A stretch of 64,000 nt of DNA from Flavobacteriaceae bacterium UBA3611 (GTDB taxonomy: Bacteria > Bacteroidota > Bacteroidia > Flavobacteriales > Flavobacteriaceae): the NCBI GenBank assembly GCA_002375495.1, contig DFLU01000009.1, positions 94,579 through 158,578 on the forward strand, given 5' to 3'. How positions within the stretch are numbered: position 1 is the first letter of the stretch; the number at the start of each line of letters is the position of its first letter. Both the position numbers and the translations under genes were made by a program. The notes under the pieces were generated by a model. The model was not told the DNA's origin. It ran no database searches and worked only from the letters and a program-made list of their open reading frames with translations. Shown one piece after another: positions 49,189 to 58,163 of the stretch.

Positions 49189-50596
49189 TCTGCTAGTGGT
49201 TTTTGCCATGTTGGCTGCCAGCGTGGTATACGCACAAGATACCTTAGCCGAGGCAACTACAACTGCTGAAATGGTACAAACCGATACTGTTAAAAAGCCT
49301 TTTGAGCGATATAAAGTGGAAGGCGTGGCCGCCGTAGTGGGTGACTATGTTGTGCTAGATAGCGATATCGACAAAGGATATTTGGAGTTTCAACAACAGG
49401 GAATTTCCACAGAAGACATTACACGTTGCCAATTGCTCGGAAAATTGATGGAAGACAAACTATACCTGCACCAAGCCGTTCAGGATAGTATTATAGTAAA
49501 CGACAGCGAAATTAATCCTGAAGTAGACCAATTGCTTCAGATCATGACTTCGGAAATAGGAAGCGAAGAAAAATTGCTAAAATTTTATAGAAAAAACAGC
49601 TTACCTGAATTGCGTAGTGAATTATTTACTGCTAGAAAAAATTTGAAACTATCTGGCAGAATGCAAGCCAAGGTGGTCGAAAATGTTGAAATCACACCAG
49701 AAGAGGTTCGTGAATTCTTCTTTTCAATCCCTGAAGACGAACGCCCCGTGTTTAGTGCCGAAGTTGAAGTAGCACAGATTGTAGTAGAACCACAAATCAC
49801 AAAGGAAGCAAAACAGGAGGCTATAGACCGACTGAACCAGATGCGCCAAGATATTGTTGAAAATGGTGTGAGTTTTGCAACCAAGGCCGGACTCTACTCT
49901 GAAGACGGTTCTAAGACCCGTGGCGGACTCATAGAAGGGGTGCAACGGAACTCTCAATACGTAAAAGAGTTTAAAGACCAAGCATTTTCATTATTAGAAG
50001 GTGAGATTAGTGAACCGTTTGAAACGATCTTTGGTTTCCATATTTTGAAAGTAGATAAAATTCGTGGCCAGGAAGTAGACGTACGCCATATCCTTATTTA
50101 TCCAGAAGTACCACAATCTAGTATAGATGCTGCCAAGGATAAAATGGAAAAGGTACGCGCCGGAATTATCGATAGCACCGTTACATTTGCGGATGCTGCG
50201 CGCCTGTATTCAGAAGAAAAAGAAACGCGTAATAATGGTGGACTGCTGGTAAACCCGGTGACCTTCGATACATGGTTCGACCTCACTAAGATGGATCCAG
50301 AATTGAGTGCAAAAGTGTACAATTTAAAACCTGGTGAAGTTTCTAAAATTTTTACCGAACGTGACCGTACAGGAAAGGCGAGTTATAAAATATACACCGT
50401 TGTTAATCGTAACGAAGAACATCCAGCAGAATACGTTACAGATTATGAGCGTATCAAAGACCTTGCATTAAAAGAGAAAAAAATTCGGGCGATAGAAGCT
50501 TGGCAAGACAAACAAATTAAAGATACGTATGTAAGCGTGAACGAAGACTACCAGGACTGCGAGTTTTCTAGTAACTGGGTGAAACAATCTAACTAA
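49175..50596 (+). CDS. surA: SurA-like peptidylprolyl isomerase
   Basis: The start is placed at MKINNLLVVFAMLA (49175), which gives a signal peptide ending VYAQ-D; 473 residues, close to SurA (428) with an extra C-terminal part. N-terminal SurA domain (about 40-180: VEGVAAVVGDYVVLDSDIDKGYLEFQQQGI, QLLGKLMEDKLYLHQA), then two PpiC modules with FSAEVEVAQIVVEP and VDVRHILIYPEVPQSS followed by NNGGLLV. It chaperones outer-membrane barrel precursors across the periplasm, consistent with the many TonB receptors of this organism. It is third in the foldase unit, 8 bases before moxR. Confidence 0.9.
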   Translation: MKINNLLVVFAMLAASVVYAQDTLAEATTTAEMVQTDTVKKPFERYKVEGVAAVVGDYVVLDSDIDKGYLEFQQQGISTEDITRCQLLGKLMEDKLYLHQAVQDSIIVNDSEINPEVDQLLQIMTSEIGSEEKLLKFYRKNSLPELRSELFTARKNLKLSGRMQAKVVENVEITPEEVREFFFSIPEDERPVFSAEVEVAQIVVEPQITKEAKQEAIDRLNQMRQDIVENGVSFATKAGLYSEDGSKTRGGLIEGVQRNSQYVKEFKDQAFSLLEGEISEPFETIFGFHILKVDKIRGQEVDVRHILIYPEVPQSSIDAAKDKMEKVRAGIIDSTVTFADAARLYSEEKETRNNGGLLVNPVTFDTWFDLTKMDPELSAKVYNLKPGEVSKIFTERDRTGKASYKIYTVVNRNEEHPAEYVTDYERIKDLALKEKKIRAIEAWQDKQIKDTYVSVNEDYQDCEFSSNWVKQSN

Positions 50597-50604
50597 TAAT
50601 TATT

Positions 50605-51558
50605 ATGGGAGACGTAGCGGCAGTAGAGCAACTCGTAAAAAAATACAACGCCTTACGGCAAGAAATAAAAAAAGTTATTGTTGGACAAGACGAAGTGGTA
50701 GAACAAGTGCTACTGTCTGTTTTTTCAGGAGGTCATGCGCTATTAATTGGTGTTCCTGGTTTGGCAAAAACGCTGTTGGTGAACACTGTTGCACAAGCAC
50801 TTGGGCTCCAATTTAAACGTATTCAGTTTACGCCAGATTTAATGCCGAGTGATATTTTAGGGTCCGAAATTTTAGACGAAAACCGAACGTTCAAGTTTAT
50901 TAAAGGTCCCATTTTTGCCAATATTATTTTAGCAGATGAAATTAACCGTACGCCGCCAAAAACCCAAGCAGCGTTGCTAGAAGCCATGCAAGAGCGAGCA
51001 GTTACCGTTGCAGGGCATCACTATAAATTAGACTTACCTTATTTTGTGTTAGCTACGCAAAACCCTATTGAACAAGAAGGAACCTATCCGTTACCAGAAG
51101 CCCAATTAGACCGCTTTATGGTCGCTATCAACTTAGACTACCCAACCTTTTCTGAAGAAGTAGAAGTTGTAAAAACAACTACAGGTGGTGTCACACAAAC
51201 CGTTAATGCTTTGTTTTCGGCACAAGAAATTATAGATTATCAACAGCTTATTCGGAAAATACCTGTGGCTGACAATGTTATTGAATATGCGGTTACCTTG
51301 GTGGGGAAAACGAGACCAAAAAGTGAGGCAGCTCCAGAAATCGTAAAAAATTATATCGATTGGGGTGCGGGTCCACGTGCGTCACAAAACTTAATTCTTG
51401 GTGCAAAAGCAAATGCAGCCTTGCACGGCAAGTTTTCACCAGATATTGAAGACGTACAGAAGGTGGCAATTGGAATTCTGCGCCACAGATTGATTAAAAA
51501 TTACAAAGCCGAGGCTGAGGGACTTTCTATTGAAGAGATAATTAAAAGCTTATTTTAA
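50605..51558 (+). CDS. MoxR-family AAA+ ATPase
   Basis: A 317-residue AAA+ ATPase of the MoxR group. Walker A GVPGLAKT at 49-56, Walker B ILADEINRTPPKTQAALLEAMQE, sensor 1 VLATQNPIEQEGTYPLPEAQLDRF, and a lid domain at the C-terminus (IEDVQKVAIGILRHRLIKN). MoxR proteins act as chaperones for metal insertion or complex assembly, usually beside DUF58 and von Willebrand (Bat) genes. Those partners are absent here: the next gene is a 66-residue membrane protein starting at the last base of this gene. Confidence 0.93.
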   Translation: MGDVAAVEQLVKKYNALRQEIKKVIVGQDEVVEQVLLSVFSGGHALLIGVPGLAKTLLVNTVAQALGLQFKRIQFTPDLMPSDILGSEILDENRTFKFIKGPIFANIILADEINRTPPKTQAALLEAMQERAVTVAGHHYKLDLPYFVLATQNPIEQEGTYPLPEAQLDRFMVAINLDYPTFSEEVEVVKTTTGGVTQTVNALFSAQEIIDYQQLIRKIPVADNVIEYAVTLVGKTRPKSEAAPEIVKNYIDWGAGPRASQNLILGAKANAALHGKFSPDIEDVQKVAIGILRHRLIKNYKAEAEGLSIEEIIKSLF

Positions 51559-51758
51559 TGCTTAAAAAGTTCATTGTTCCAATAATCGTATTCCTAATTG
51601 GGATTGGTTTTTATATTGCGGCAGCCCTTTTTAAAATCCTACATTGGGGCTTGGGTGTGTTTAATGCCGCTACCTTCTTAATCATAGCATCTGTGATCCA
51701 GCTTATCGCTATTATTTTGGCCATCATTCAGCTGCTTAAAGTATATCGCAGCAAGTAG
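51558..51758 (+). CDS. GldL-like mini membrane protein
   Basis: A 66-residue protein that is almost entirely two transmembrane helices (about 6-28 and 35-60) ending in basic KVYRSK. The text LFKILHWGLGVFNAATFLI resembles the start of gliding-motility protein GldL (FKILH/FKIMHW between the first two helices), but the soluble GldL part is missing. It may be a stand-alone relative acting as a proton-motive or assembly subunit. Its ATG overlaps the moxR stop by one base, so it is probably translationally coupled to the ATPase. Confidence 0.65.
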   Translation: MLKKFIVPIIVFLIGIGFYIAAALFKILHWGLGVFNAATFLIIASVIQLIAIILAIIQLLKVYRSK

Positions 51759-51951
51759 TAGGTTTCGTTTTTACGTAAATCTTCACGAATTCAGATATGA
51801 TTTTTGAAAAACTTCAATTTTTATATTCTCATTTTTATCTACTAAAAATTTGAATATGTTTAATTATATTCAAAAATATTAATAATTTGATAAAAAATAT
51901 ATATCAAAAATCGTTATTCATTAAGTATTTTTAAATAAATTCAAAATTTGT

Positions 51952-51959
51952 TACTTTTG
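51952..51959 (+). promoter_or_regulatory. Candidate -7 box of the aconitase gene
   Basis: TACTTTTG fits TAnnTTTG, within a very AT-rich 263-base intergenic region. The leader would be about 56 bases. No -33 TTG was clear and nothing else was recognised in this gap. Confidence 0.4.
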
Positions 51960-52021
51960 TAAGTATTCTTTTTCGCCCAATAACTGCGGAAAGTAATCAT
52001 TAAACCAAAAAACTTGAAACT

Positions 52022-54295
52022 ATGGCATTCGACATCGATATGATAAAAAAAGTGTACGCCCAAATGGCCGAACGTGTAGATAAAGCACGTGAAGTTGTTG
52101 GAAAACCGCTGACACTTTCTGAAAAAATACTATATAGTCACCTTTGGGATGAAACTCCAAACAATCCCTTTGTGCGTGGAAAAGATTATGTAGAATTTGC
52201 TCCAGACCGTATTGCTTGCCAAGATGCAACAGCACAAATGGCCTTACTTCAATTTATGCAGGCTGGGAAAAAGAATGTGGCAGTACCCACAACGGTACAT
52301 TGCGATCACTTAATTCAGGCCAAGCAAGGTGCTAAAGCAGATTTGAAGCATGCAAACGAAACCAGTAGTGAAGTGTTTAATTTTCTTGAATCAGTATCTA
52401 ATAAATACGGGATCGGATTTTGGGCTCCGGGAGCGGGAATCATTCACCAAGTAGTGCTAGAAAACTATGCCTTCCCAGGAGGGATGATGATCGGTACCGA
52501 TTCACATACGGTGAATGCCGGAGGTTTAGGAATGGTAGCCATTGGAGTAGGAGGTGCAGATGCAGTAGATGTAATGGCTGGGATGCCTTGGGAACTAAAG
52601 TTTCCGAAGTTGATAGGAGTGCGCTTAACTGGAAAACTGAGTGGTTGGACTGCCCCTAAAGATGTGATCTTAAAGGTTGCTGAAATTTTAACAGCAAAAG
52701 GAGGTACAGGAGCTATTGTTGAGTATTTTGGCCCGGGTGCTACCGCCATGTCATGTACCGGAAAAGGGACCATTTGTAATATGGGTGCCGAAATTGGCGC
52801 TACGACCTCTACTTTTGGTTATGACGAATCGATGGAGCGCTATCTACGCGCTACCGAAAGAGCCGACGTTGCCGATGCAGCTAATAAAGTAAAAGAATAC
52901 CTTACGGCAGACCCTGAAGTGTATGCCAACCCAGAAGACTATTTTGATCAAGTAATTGAAATTAATCTGTCAGAATTAGGCCCACTTTTAAACGGACCTT
53001 TTACACCAGACCTTTCTACCAACGTAGGGGAAGAAATGACCGAAAAGGCTACGAAAAATGATTGGCCCATTATGGTAGAGTGGGGATTGATTGGTTCGTG
53101 TACCAACTCTTCTTACGAAGATTTATCACGAGCATCGTCGATCGCACAGCAAGGTATCGACAAAGGGTTAAAAATTAAATCGGAGTTAGGAATCAATCCA
53201 GGTTCTGAGCAAGTACGCTATACTGCCGAACGTGATGGAATCTTAGGGATTTTTGAAGACCTAGGGGCAAAAATATTTACAAATGCCTGTGGACCTTGTA
53301 TTGGGCAATGGGCGCGTTACGAAGACCCAAAAAATGCTCCAAAAAACAGTATTGTACACTCTTTTAACCGAAATTTCGCCAAACGTGCCGATGGAAACCC
53401 AAATACCCATGCATTTGTTGCATCGCCAGAGCTTACGGCGGCGATTGCCTTTGCAGGTAGGTTAGATTTTAACCCTATGACCGATGCACTTATTAATGAA
53501 GATGGAGAAGAAGTTCGTTTTGAAGAGCCAACAGGCTGGGAATTGCCTCCAAAAGGGTTTGCTGTAGAAGAAAACGGCTATGTGGCCCCTATGGAAGACG
53601 GAAGTGGCGTAGAAGTAAAAGTTGCACCAGATAGTGAACGATTACAATTACTCACACCATTCGAACCGATTAAAGACGAAGATTTGAGCAATGTAAAGTT
53701 GCTGATCAAAGCCTTCGGAAAATGTACTACAGACCATATTTCGATGGCAGGACCATGGTTGCGCTATCGTGGGCACCTCGATAATATTTCAAACAATTGC
53801 TTGATTGGTGCGGTGAACGCTTTCAACAAGAAAACAAACTTCGTAAAAAATCAATTAGATGGTGAATATGGCGGAGTACCAGATACACAACGTGAATACA
53901 AGGCAAAAGGTATTTATAGTATTGTGGTTGGAGACCATAACTATGGTGAAGGATCTTCTCGTGAGCACGCGGCCATGGAGCCACGCCACTTAGGTGTTGC
54001 GGCTGTGTTGGTGAAGAGTTTTGCACGAATCCACGAAACGAATCTCAAAAAACAAGGGATGTTGGCACTTACATTTGTAAATGAAGCCGATTACGACAAG
54101 ATTCAAGAAGATGATACCTTTAACTTTGTGGATATTGCAGATTTTGCACCAGATACACCGTTAACTTTAGAAGTGACCCATGCAGATGGTAGTACAGATA
54201 CGATTAAGACCAACCATACCTATAACAATGCTCAGATACGATGGTATAGAGAAGGCTCTGCACTGAATTTGATTAAAAAACAGAATGCATCTTAA
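52022..54295 (+). CDS. Aconitate hydratase (mitochondrial-type, AcnA-like)
   Basis: TCA enzyme interconverting citrate and isocitrate through a [4Fe-4S] cluster. Its 757 residues are closer to the eukaryotic mitochondrial type than to bacterial AcnA (890) or AcnB. Cluster ligands: Cys360 in GSCTNSSYEDL and Cys423/Cys426 in ACGPCIG. Other family texts are GTDSHTVNAGGLG near 158, and DHNYGEGSSREHAAMEPRHLGVAAV in the swivel domain. The cluster makes this enzyme iron- and redox-sensitive, so it may share iron control with the locus upstream, but no TCTAAATAA box is seen here. It is monocistronic with a strong terminator. Confidence 0.96.
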   Translation: MAFDIDMIKKVYAQMAERVDKAREVVGKPLTLSEKILYSHLWDETPNNPFVRGKDYVEFAPDRIACQDATAQMALLQFMQAGKKNVAVPTTVHCDHLIQAKQGAKADLKHANETSSEVFNFLESVSNKYGIGFWAPGAGIIHQVVLENYAFPGGMMIGTDSHTVNAGGLGMVAIGVGGADAVDVMAGMPWELKFPKLIGVRLTGKLSGWTAPKDVILKVAEILTAKGGTGAIVEYFGPGATAMSCTGKGTICNMGAEIGATTSTFGYDESMERYLRATERADVADAANKVKEYLTADPEVYANPEDYFDQVIEINLSELGPLLNGPFTPDLSTNVGEEMTEKATKNDWPIMVEWGLIGSCTNSSYEDLSRASSIAQQGIDKGLKIKSELGINPGSEQVRYTAERDGILGIFEDLGAKIFTNACGPCIGQWARYEDPKNAPKNSIVHSFNRNFAKRADGNPNTHAFVASPELTAAIAFAGRLDFNPMTDALINEDGEEVRFEEPTGWELPPKGFAVEENGYVAPMEDGSGVEVKVAPDSERLQLLTPFEPIKDEDLSNVKLLIKAFGKCTTDHISMAGPWLRYRGHLDNISNNCLIGAVNAFNKKTNFVKNQLDGEYGGVPDTQREYKAKGIYSIVVGDHNYGEGSSREHAAMEPRHLGVAAVLVKSFARIHETNLKKQGMLALTFVNEADYDKIQEDDTFNFVDIADFAPDTPLTLEVTHADGSTDTIKTNHTYNNAQIRWYREGSALNLIKKQNAS

Positions 54296-54318
54296 CGTAC
54301 TATATTATAATTCATAAA

Positions 54319-54348
54319 AAAATCCCCGATGCGAGTCGGGGATTTTTT
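54319..54348 (+). terminator. Rho-independent terminator after aconitase
   Basis: AATCCCCGA (54321-54329) pairs with TCGGGGATT (54336-54344), followed by T. The A run on the left side also allows use by the minus-strand gene. Confidence 0.9.
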
Positions 54349-54395
54349 GGTTTTAACCAATCCTTTTGAGAATTTATTTAGACCAGTCTGGTTAG

Positions 54396-55058
54396 CTATC
54401 GTATTTGTTGTATGGTGAAAAAACTTAATACACTATCACCTTCAATATCTATAGTGCCAAGCGCTATATCTCCTTCTATTTCAAACGTGATTACATCTCC
54501 AGGTTGCAATGCCAACAACGTCTGTACGGTTCGAGTGGGAGGAGACACATTAGTTCCCAATAAGCTCACACTCGCGAAACTTTGTTTATGTATCACCGTT
54601 CCATTTTTTAGGAGTCGAAGTCCAAGATTGGTAGCAGCTCCGATGGTTGCATCTAGTACAATTTGTGAATTTATTTCATAGATACCGTCTCTTGTTGCAG
54701 TAAATTCATGGGTTGTGGTATCAAACTCATTAGATACGTCAAAGTCTTCCTGATCGAACGGTATAAGTGCCGACCCCGTTAGTAAACTGAGGCTAATCCC
54801 TGAACTTACAGAAAAACTACCCTTCACAGCGGTGGGAAGTGCCTCTTTCACAATTTCTGTGGCAGTCATACTGGTCACCATCCCATTCTCACTAGTCAAA
54901 ATTTTTTCTTTGGTTATTGTTGTATTCGACGAATGCGCTATGGTTCTGATGTTAAGTGTTCCATTAATATCTAAGGTTGCGATGGGTTCTGTAATACCGA
55001 TACCCACTTGAGCGTAGAGAGGTAACCCCATCATAAAAAAAAGAAGTATCTTCTTCAT
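54396..55058 (-). CDS. Secreted C1q/TNF-like jelly-roll protein
   Basis: A 220-residue exported protein. Signal peptide ends LYAQ-V (about 17), directly followed by VGIGITEPIATLDINGTLNIRT, the N-terminal motif of many flavobacterial secreted/adhesin proteins. The C-terminal about 130 residues (about 85-218) look like a C1q/TNF jelly-roll (TATRDGIYEINSQIVLDATIGAATNLGLRLLKNG, LLALQPGDVITFEIEG). No T9SS sorting domain is visible, so the location is periplasm, outer surface or medium. It is divergent from the TlpA-like gene with a 28-bp palindrome between them. Confidence 0.82.
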   Translation of the reverse strand: MKKILLFFMMGLPLYAQVGIGITEPIATLDINGTLNIRTIAHSSNTTITKEKILTSENGMVTSMTATEIVKEALPTAVKGSFSVSSGISLSLLTGSALIPFDQEDFDVSNEFDTTTHEFTATRDGIYEINSQIVLDATIGAATNLGLRLLKNGTVIHKQSFASVSLLGTNVSPPTRTVQTLLALQPGDVITFEIEGDIALGTIDIEGDSVLSFFTIQQIR

Positions 55059-55121
55059 GAGAATTGATTTAAGTTAATACAATGGGGAGATTTGATACTA
55101 AATATACAAAAAATTACATTA

Positions 55122-55149
55122 TATCGATAAAATATGTATTTAATCGATA
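55122..55149. repeat. 28-bp palindrome between divergent genes
   Basis: TATCGATAAAATA (55122-55134) and TATTTAATCGATA (55137-55149) are inverted with a two-base centre and one mismatch. It lies 64 bases beyond the C1q-like gene start and 88 bases before the TlpA-like gene, so it is a candidate operator for either. Confidence 0.5.
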
Positions 55150-55236
55150 ATATTTAATAAATAAGTAGGATTATACTGGGTTTAATATTGGTTTCATTCT
55201 ACGATACATGGTTCGTTTTCTTCTCTATCTTTGCGT

Positions 55237-55800
55237 ATGGTTTCATTTCTGAAGAAAAACGTAAGTACGATTCTTATTCTAATTTTCTTGGCACTCTTGT
55301 TTATTCCGCAAACAGGAATGCCCATCCGCGTTTTTTTTAATCGGCTTATCGCTTTTAGTCCTTCGGAAATAGATACAGATGAGCAGGTCGAGCTTTCTGA
55401 TTACAACTGGCCCTTACGTTCTTTAGAGGGTGAAAACAAGAACCTTGAAACTTCTGAAGGGAAGGTAGTTCTAGTAAATATTTGGGCTACCTGGTGTCCG
55501 CCCTGTGTAGCCGAAATGCCTTCCATGCAAAAACTGTTCGACGCCTACAAAGATCAGGTCGATTTCTATTTTGTGTCTCTCGAAAATCCGGAAACCATCC
55601 AACGCTTTATGACTAAAAAGAACTACACCTTTCCTGCGTTCACAACAAACAACGTTTTTCCGAAGGAGCTGGAAACAGGAACGTTTCCCACAACATATGT
55701 GATTTCAAAAAGTGGAAAAATTGTAATCGATAAAGAGGGAGCAGCAGACTGGAGTAGTGATGCGGTGCACCAAACCCTTGATGCGCTGTTGGCAGAATAG
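55237..55800 (+). CDS. TlpA-type membrane-anchored thioredoxin
   Basis: The start is taken at the ATG (55237) rather than the TTG two codons upstream; 187 residues. An N-terminal hydrophobic anchor (about 10-26) is followed by a TlpA/ResA-like thioredoxin domain with the active site WATWCPPC (Cys87, Cys90) and the cis-Pro text TFPTTYVISKSG. It probably reduces or isomerises disulfides in the periplasm, for example during cytochrome c maturation. TATCTTTG at 55226-55233 resembles a -7 box but would start the transcript at or after the ATG, so it is probably not the promoter or the start is further in. It converges with the YdeI gene with no gap. Confidence 0.88.
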   Translation: MVSFLKKNVSTILILIFLALLFIPQTGMPIRVFFNRLIAFSPSEIDTDEQVELSDYNWPLRSLEGENKNLETSEGKVVLVNIWATWCPPCVAEMPSMQKLFDAYKDQVDFYFVSLENPETIQRFMTKKNYTFPAFTTNNVFPKELETGTFPTTYVISKSGKIVIDKEGAADWSSDAVHQTLDALLAE

Positions 55801-56373
55801 TTACATTCTAGTTTTTTGGTTGGCGTTGCAAAGCGAAATGATTTCGGCAATGCGTTTGTCACGGGTTGCTTGCCGTTTGGCATTATGCAGCCAGCTTAAA
55901 TAGCTTTTTCGATATCCCGGACTAAAATTTTGATAATTCTCAAAGGCCAAGCGATTGGTACGAAACGCATCTTGAAGGTCTTTTGGCACCACCAGATTTT
56001 CTACATCGTCCATTTCGGTCCAAGTTCCAGTTTCCTTGGCTATGTCTATTAATTTCCAACCACTTTCGTGAATCAGGCCTTGTTTGTCAAGTTCTTCAAT
56101 GTATGTTTTATTCAGTTTACTCCACGTGCTTTTGGGGTTTCTAGGACAAAAATATTGCCGCCTTTTACCACCTCCTAACGATTTCACCGTACTGTCTATC
56201 CACCCATAGCAAAGTGCTACGCGTACTGCCTCTTCCCATCGCATGGTGGGTATGTTGGTTTCAAGTTTATAAAATATTAAAAACACACCCTGTGTATAGC
56301 TTTGATGGTGCTGGTGCAGCCAATCGCGCCAATCTATATTTCTTGGAAAGTACAGCTCAGGTTTTTCTTCCAT
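55801..56373 (-). CDS. YdeI/OmpD-associated family protein
   Basis: A 190-residue soluble protein of the YdeI/bacteriocin-protection (DUF1801-like) group: WRDWLHQHHQSYTQGVFLIFYK, then MRWEEAVRVALCYGWIDSTVKSLGGGKRRQYFCPRNPKSTWSKLNK, the hallmark region, and a helical C-terminus. Enterobacterial relatives are linked to antimicrobial-peptide resistance; the molecular activity is unknown. It lies 9 bases after the M1 peptidase gene on the same strand, so the two are likely co-transcribed. It ends at the base after the TlpA-like stop codon. Confidence 0.88.
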   Translation of the reverse strand: MEEKPELYFPRNIDWRDWLHQHHQSYTQGVFLIFYKLETNIPTMRWEEAVRVALCYGWIDSTVKSLGGGKRRQYFCPRNPKSTWSKLNKTYIEELDKQGLIHESGWKLIDIAKETGTWTEMDDVENLVVPKDLQDAFRTNRLAFENYQNFSPGYRKSYLSWLHNAKRQATRDKRIAEIISLCNANQKTRM

Positions 56374-56382
56374 GTTGAAACG

Positions 56383-58008
56383 TTAATCGTTTTTCTCTTC
56401 AGAATTCACATAGAAATCAGGTTTTACAGAAACTTCATCAATAGCACTGCTGAAGGTTTTGGTCTGCCATTGGGCGGTTGGGTAGATCCATTCTTCCTTT
56501 CCATCGATTTGTATGATCACTGGCATGGAGAAACCGTTTACGATGTCTTCGTAACGATAGTTTAAAGTAGTATCCGCTTTCTTGTACACCAACTTCGGAA
56601 TTTTGGTGGTACGTAGATACTGATCCCAAAATGCAGTTAAGTCTAGTCCAGATTTATTACTGATATATTCTTCCACTTGGGTACTCGTTACAGTTTGGTG
56701 GTAGAATTCTTCATTCAACCCTTGCAGGATATTTCGCCACTTGGCATCGTCATGTATCCACTGGCGCAGTGTGTGCAATAGGTTCGCACCTTTATAGTAC
56801 ATATCACTACTACCTTCGTGGTGTACGTTGTAAACTCCAATTAATGGACGATCGTTCATGATCATTCGGCGGGTTCCTATGACATACTCGCTTGCGGCTT
56901 CAGTACCGTAATGATAGTCTAAATACAAGCTTTCAGAATAAGCGGTAAACCCTTCATGAATCCACATATCGGCTACATCTACATGCGTGATGTTGTTGGC
57001 AAACCATTCGTGCCCTGCTTCGTGTATGATTATAAAGTCGAATTTTAATCCCCAGCCAGTGCCACTCAAATCTCTTCCTAAATAGCCATTTGCATATTTA
57101 TTTCCGTAGGTAACACTGCTCTGGTGCTCCATACCAAGGTAGGGTACTTCAACTAGCTTAAAACTGTCTTCGTAGAATGGGTACGGGCCAAACCAATGCT
57201 CGAAAGCACGCATCATTTTAGGTGCTTGTTCAAATTGACCTTTTGCTTTTTTAAGGTTATCCCGAAGTACCCAATAATCCATGTCTAAAGTGCCTTTCAA
57301 CCCTTTATAGGTCTCATTAAAATTCACGTAATCTCCAATATTGATATTAATTCCGTAGTTATTAATCGGGTTTACCACCTCCCATACGTAGGTGTCGGTA
57401 TCTAAATCTTCAGCAACCGCTTTTTTCCTTCCGTTGGCAACGGCAACCAATCCTTTTGGTACAGTGATTACCACGCTGGCACCGCGATCTGGCTCATCAT
57501 AGGCATGATCTTTATTGGGCCACCAAACACTTGCCCCGATGCCTTGGTTGCTCGTAGCGATAAAATGGTTGCCGTTTTGGTCTTTCTTCCAGGACCAGCC
57601 TCCATCCCACGGAGCGTTTTTGGCTTCTCGCGGATTTCCTGAAAAATCAATGGTGATGTCGTAGGTTTTGCCCTCTTTTTGTTTCTGCTGAAGTTGGACA
57701 AAATGAGCAGCTCCTTCCGAAGTAAACCTTAATTCGGTATCGTTTTGAACAATTTTATCAATCTTCATAGGCGCTTGCAAATCTATTTGCATACGATTTT
57801 TATCGTCAATTACTTTGTAGGTAATGGTAGTGCTGCCTTCAATATATTTTTTATCAGGTTGCACGGTGACATCTAGCGCATAAAATTGCACATCCCACCA
57901 GGCACGTTCTGGCGTGATGCTTCCACGAAGTGTATCAGCGCGTGTAAATGTTTGTGATTGAATACTTCCGAAAGTGATTAATAAAACGAAAAAGAAAATA
58001 GGCCTCAT
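56383..58008 (-). CDS. Secreted M1-family zinc aminopeptidase
   Basis: A 541-residue protein. Signal peptide ends SIQSQ-T (about 19), then an M1 N-terminal saddle domain (about 30-235) and a thermolysin-like catalytic domain (about 240-470). Zinc ligands: HEAGH at 329-333 and Glu352 (HExxH-x18-E). The substrate-binding GMEHQ at 292-296 stands for the GAMEN motif. The enzyme has the short M1 form without the long helical C-terminal domain of PepN. It probably takes part in extracellular or periplasmic protein breakdown, like the M14 and M23 enzymes here. YdeI follows in the same unit. Confidence 0.93.
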   Translation of the reverse strand: MRPIFFFVLLITFGSIQSQTFTRADTLRGSITPERAWWDVQFYALDVTVQPDKKYIEGSTTITYKVIDDKNRMQIDLQAPMKIDKIVQNDTELRFTSEGAAHFVQLQQKQKEGKTYDITIDFSGNPREAKNAPWDGGWSWKKDQNGNHFIATSNQGIGASVWWPNKDHAYDEPDRGASVVITVPKGLVAVANGRKKAVAEDLDTDTYVWEVVNPINNYGININIGDYVNFNETYKGLKGTLDMDYWVLRDNLKKAKGQFEQAPKMMRAFEHWFGPYPFYEDSFKLVEVPYLGMEHQSSVTYGNKYANGYLGRDLSGTGWGLKFDFIIIHEAGHEWFANNITHVDVADMWIHEGFTAYSESLYLDYHYGTEAASEYVIGTRRMIMNDRPLIGVYNVHHEGSSDMYYKGANLLHTLRQWIHDDAKWRNILQGLNEEFYHQTVTSTQVEEYISNKSGLDLTAFWDQYLRTTKIPKLVYKKADTTLNYRYEDIVNGFSMPVIIQIDGKEEWIYPTAQWQTKTFSSAIDEVSVKPDFYVNSEEKND

Positions 58009-58163
58009 AGCTTGAAAAATAGAGTTGAAAGATACCGACTATTTACCCAACAACCAAAGTTGTGCCATTTCGAAAGGATGACCTAAAATGTACGGCAAAA
58101 TTTTACAAATTACTAGTATGATCTGCCTTGTATGAGTCATTACTCTTTCCGTTCTTTGTGGTT

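Noticed and set aside
51760..52020. AT-rich stretch before aconitase as a replication origin
   Set aside because: No DnaA-box cluster, no dnaA/dnaN neighbours; a long AT-rich promoter region explains it.
55226..55233. TATCTTTG as promoter of the TlpA-like gene
   Set aside because: It would place the transcript start at or after the chosen ATG; probably a chance match unless translation starts further downstream.
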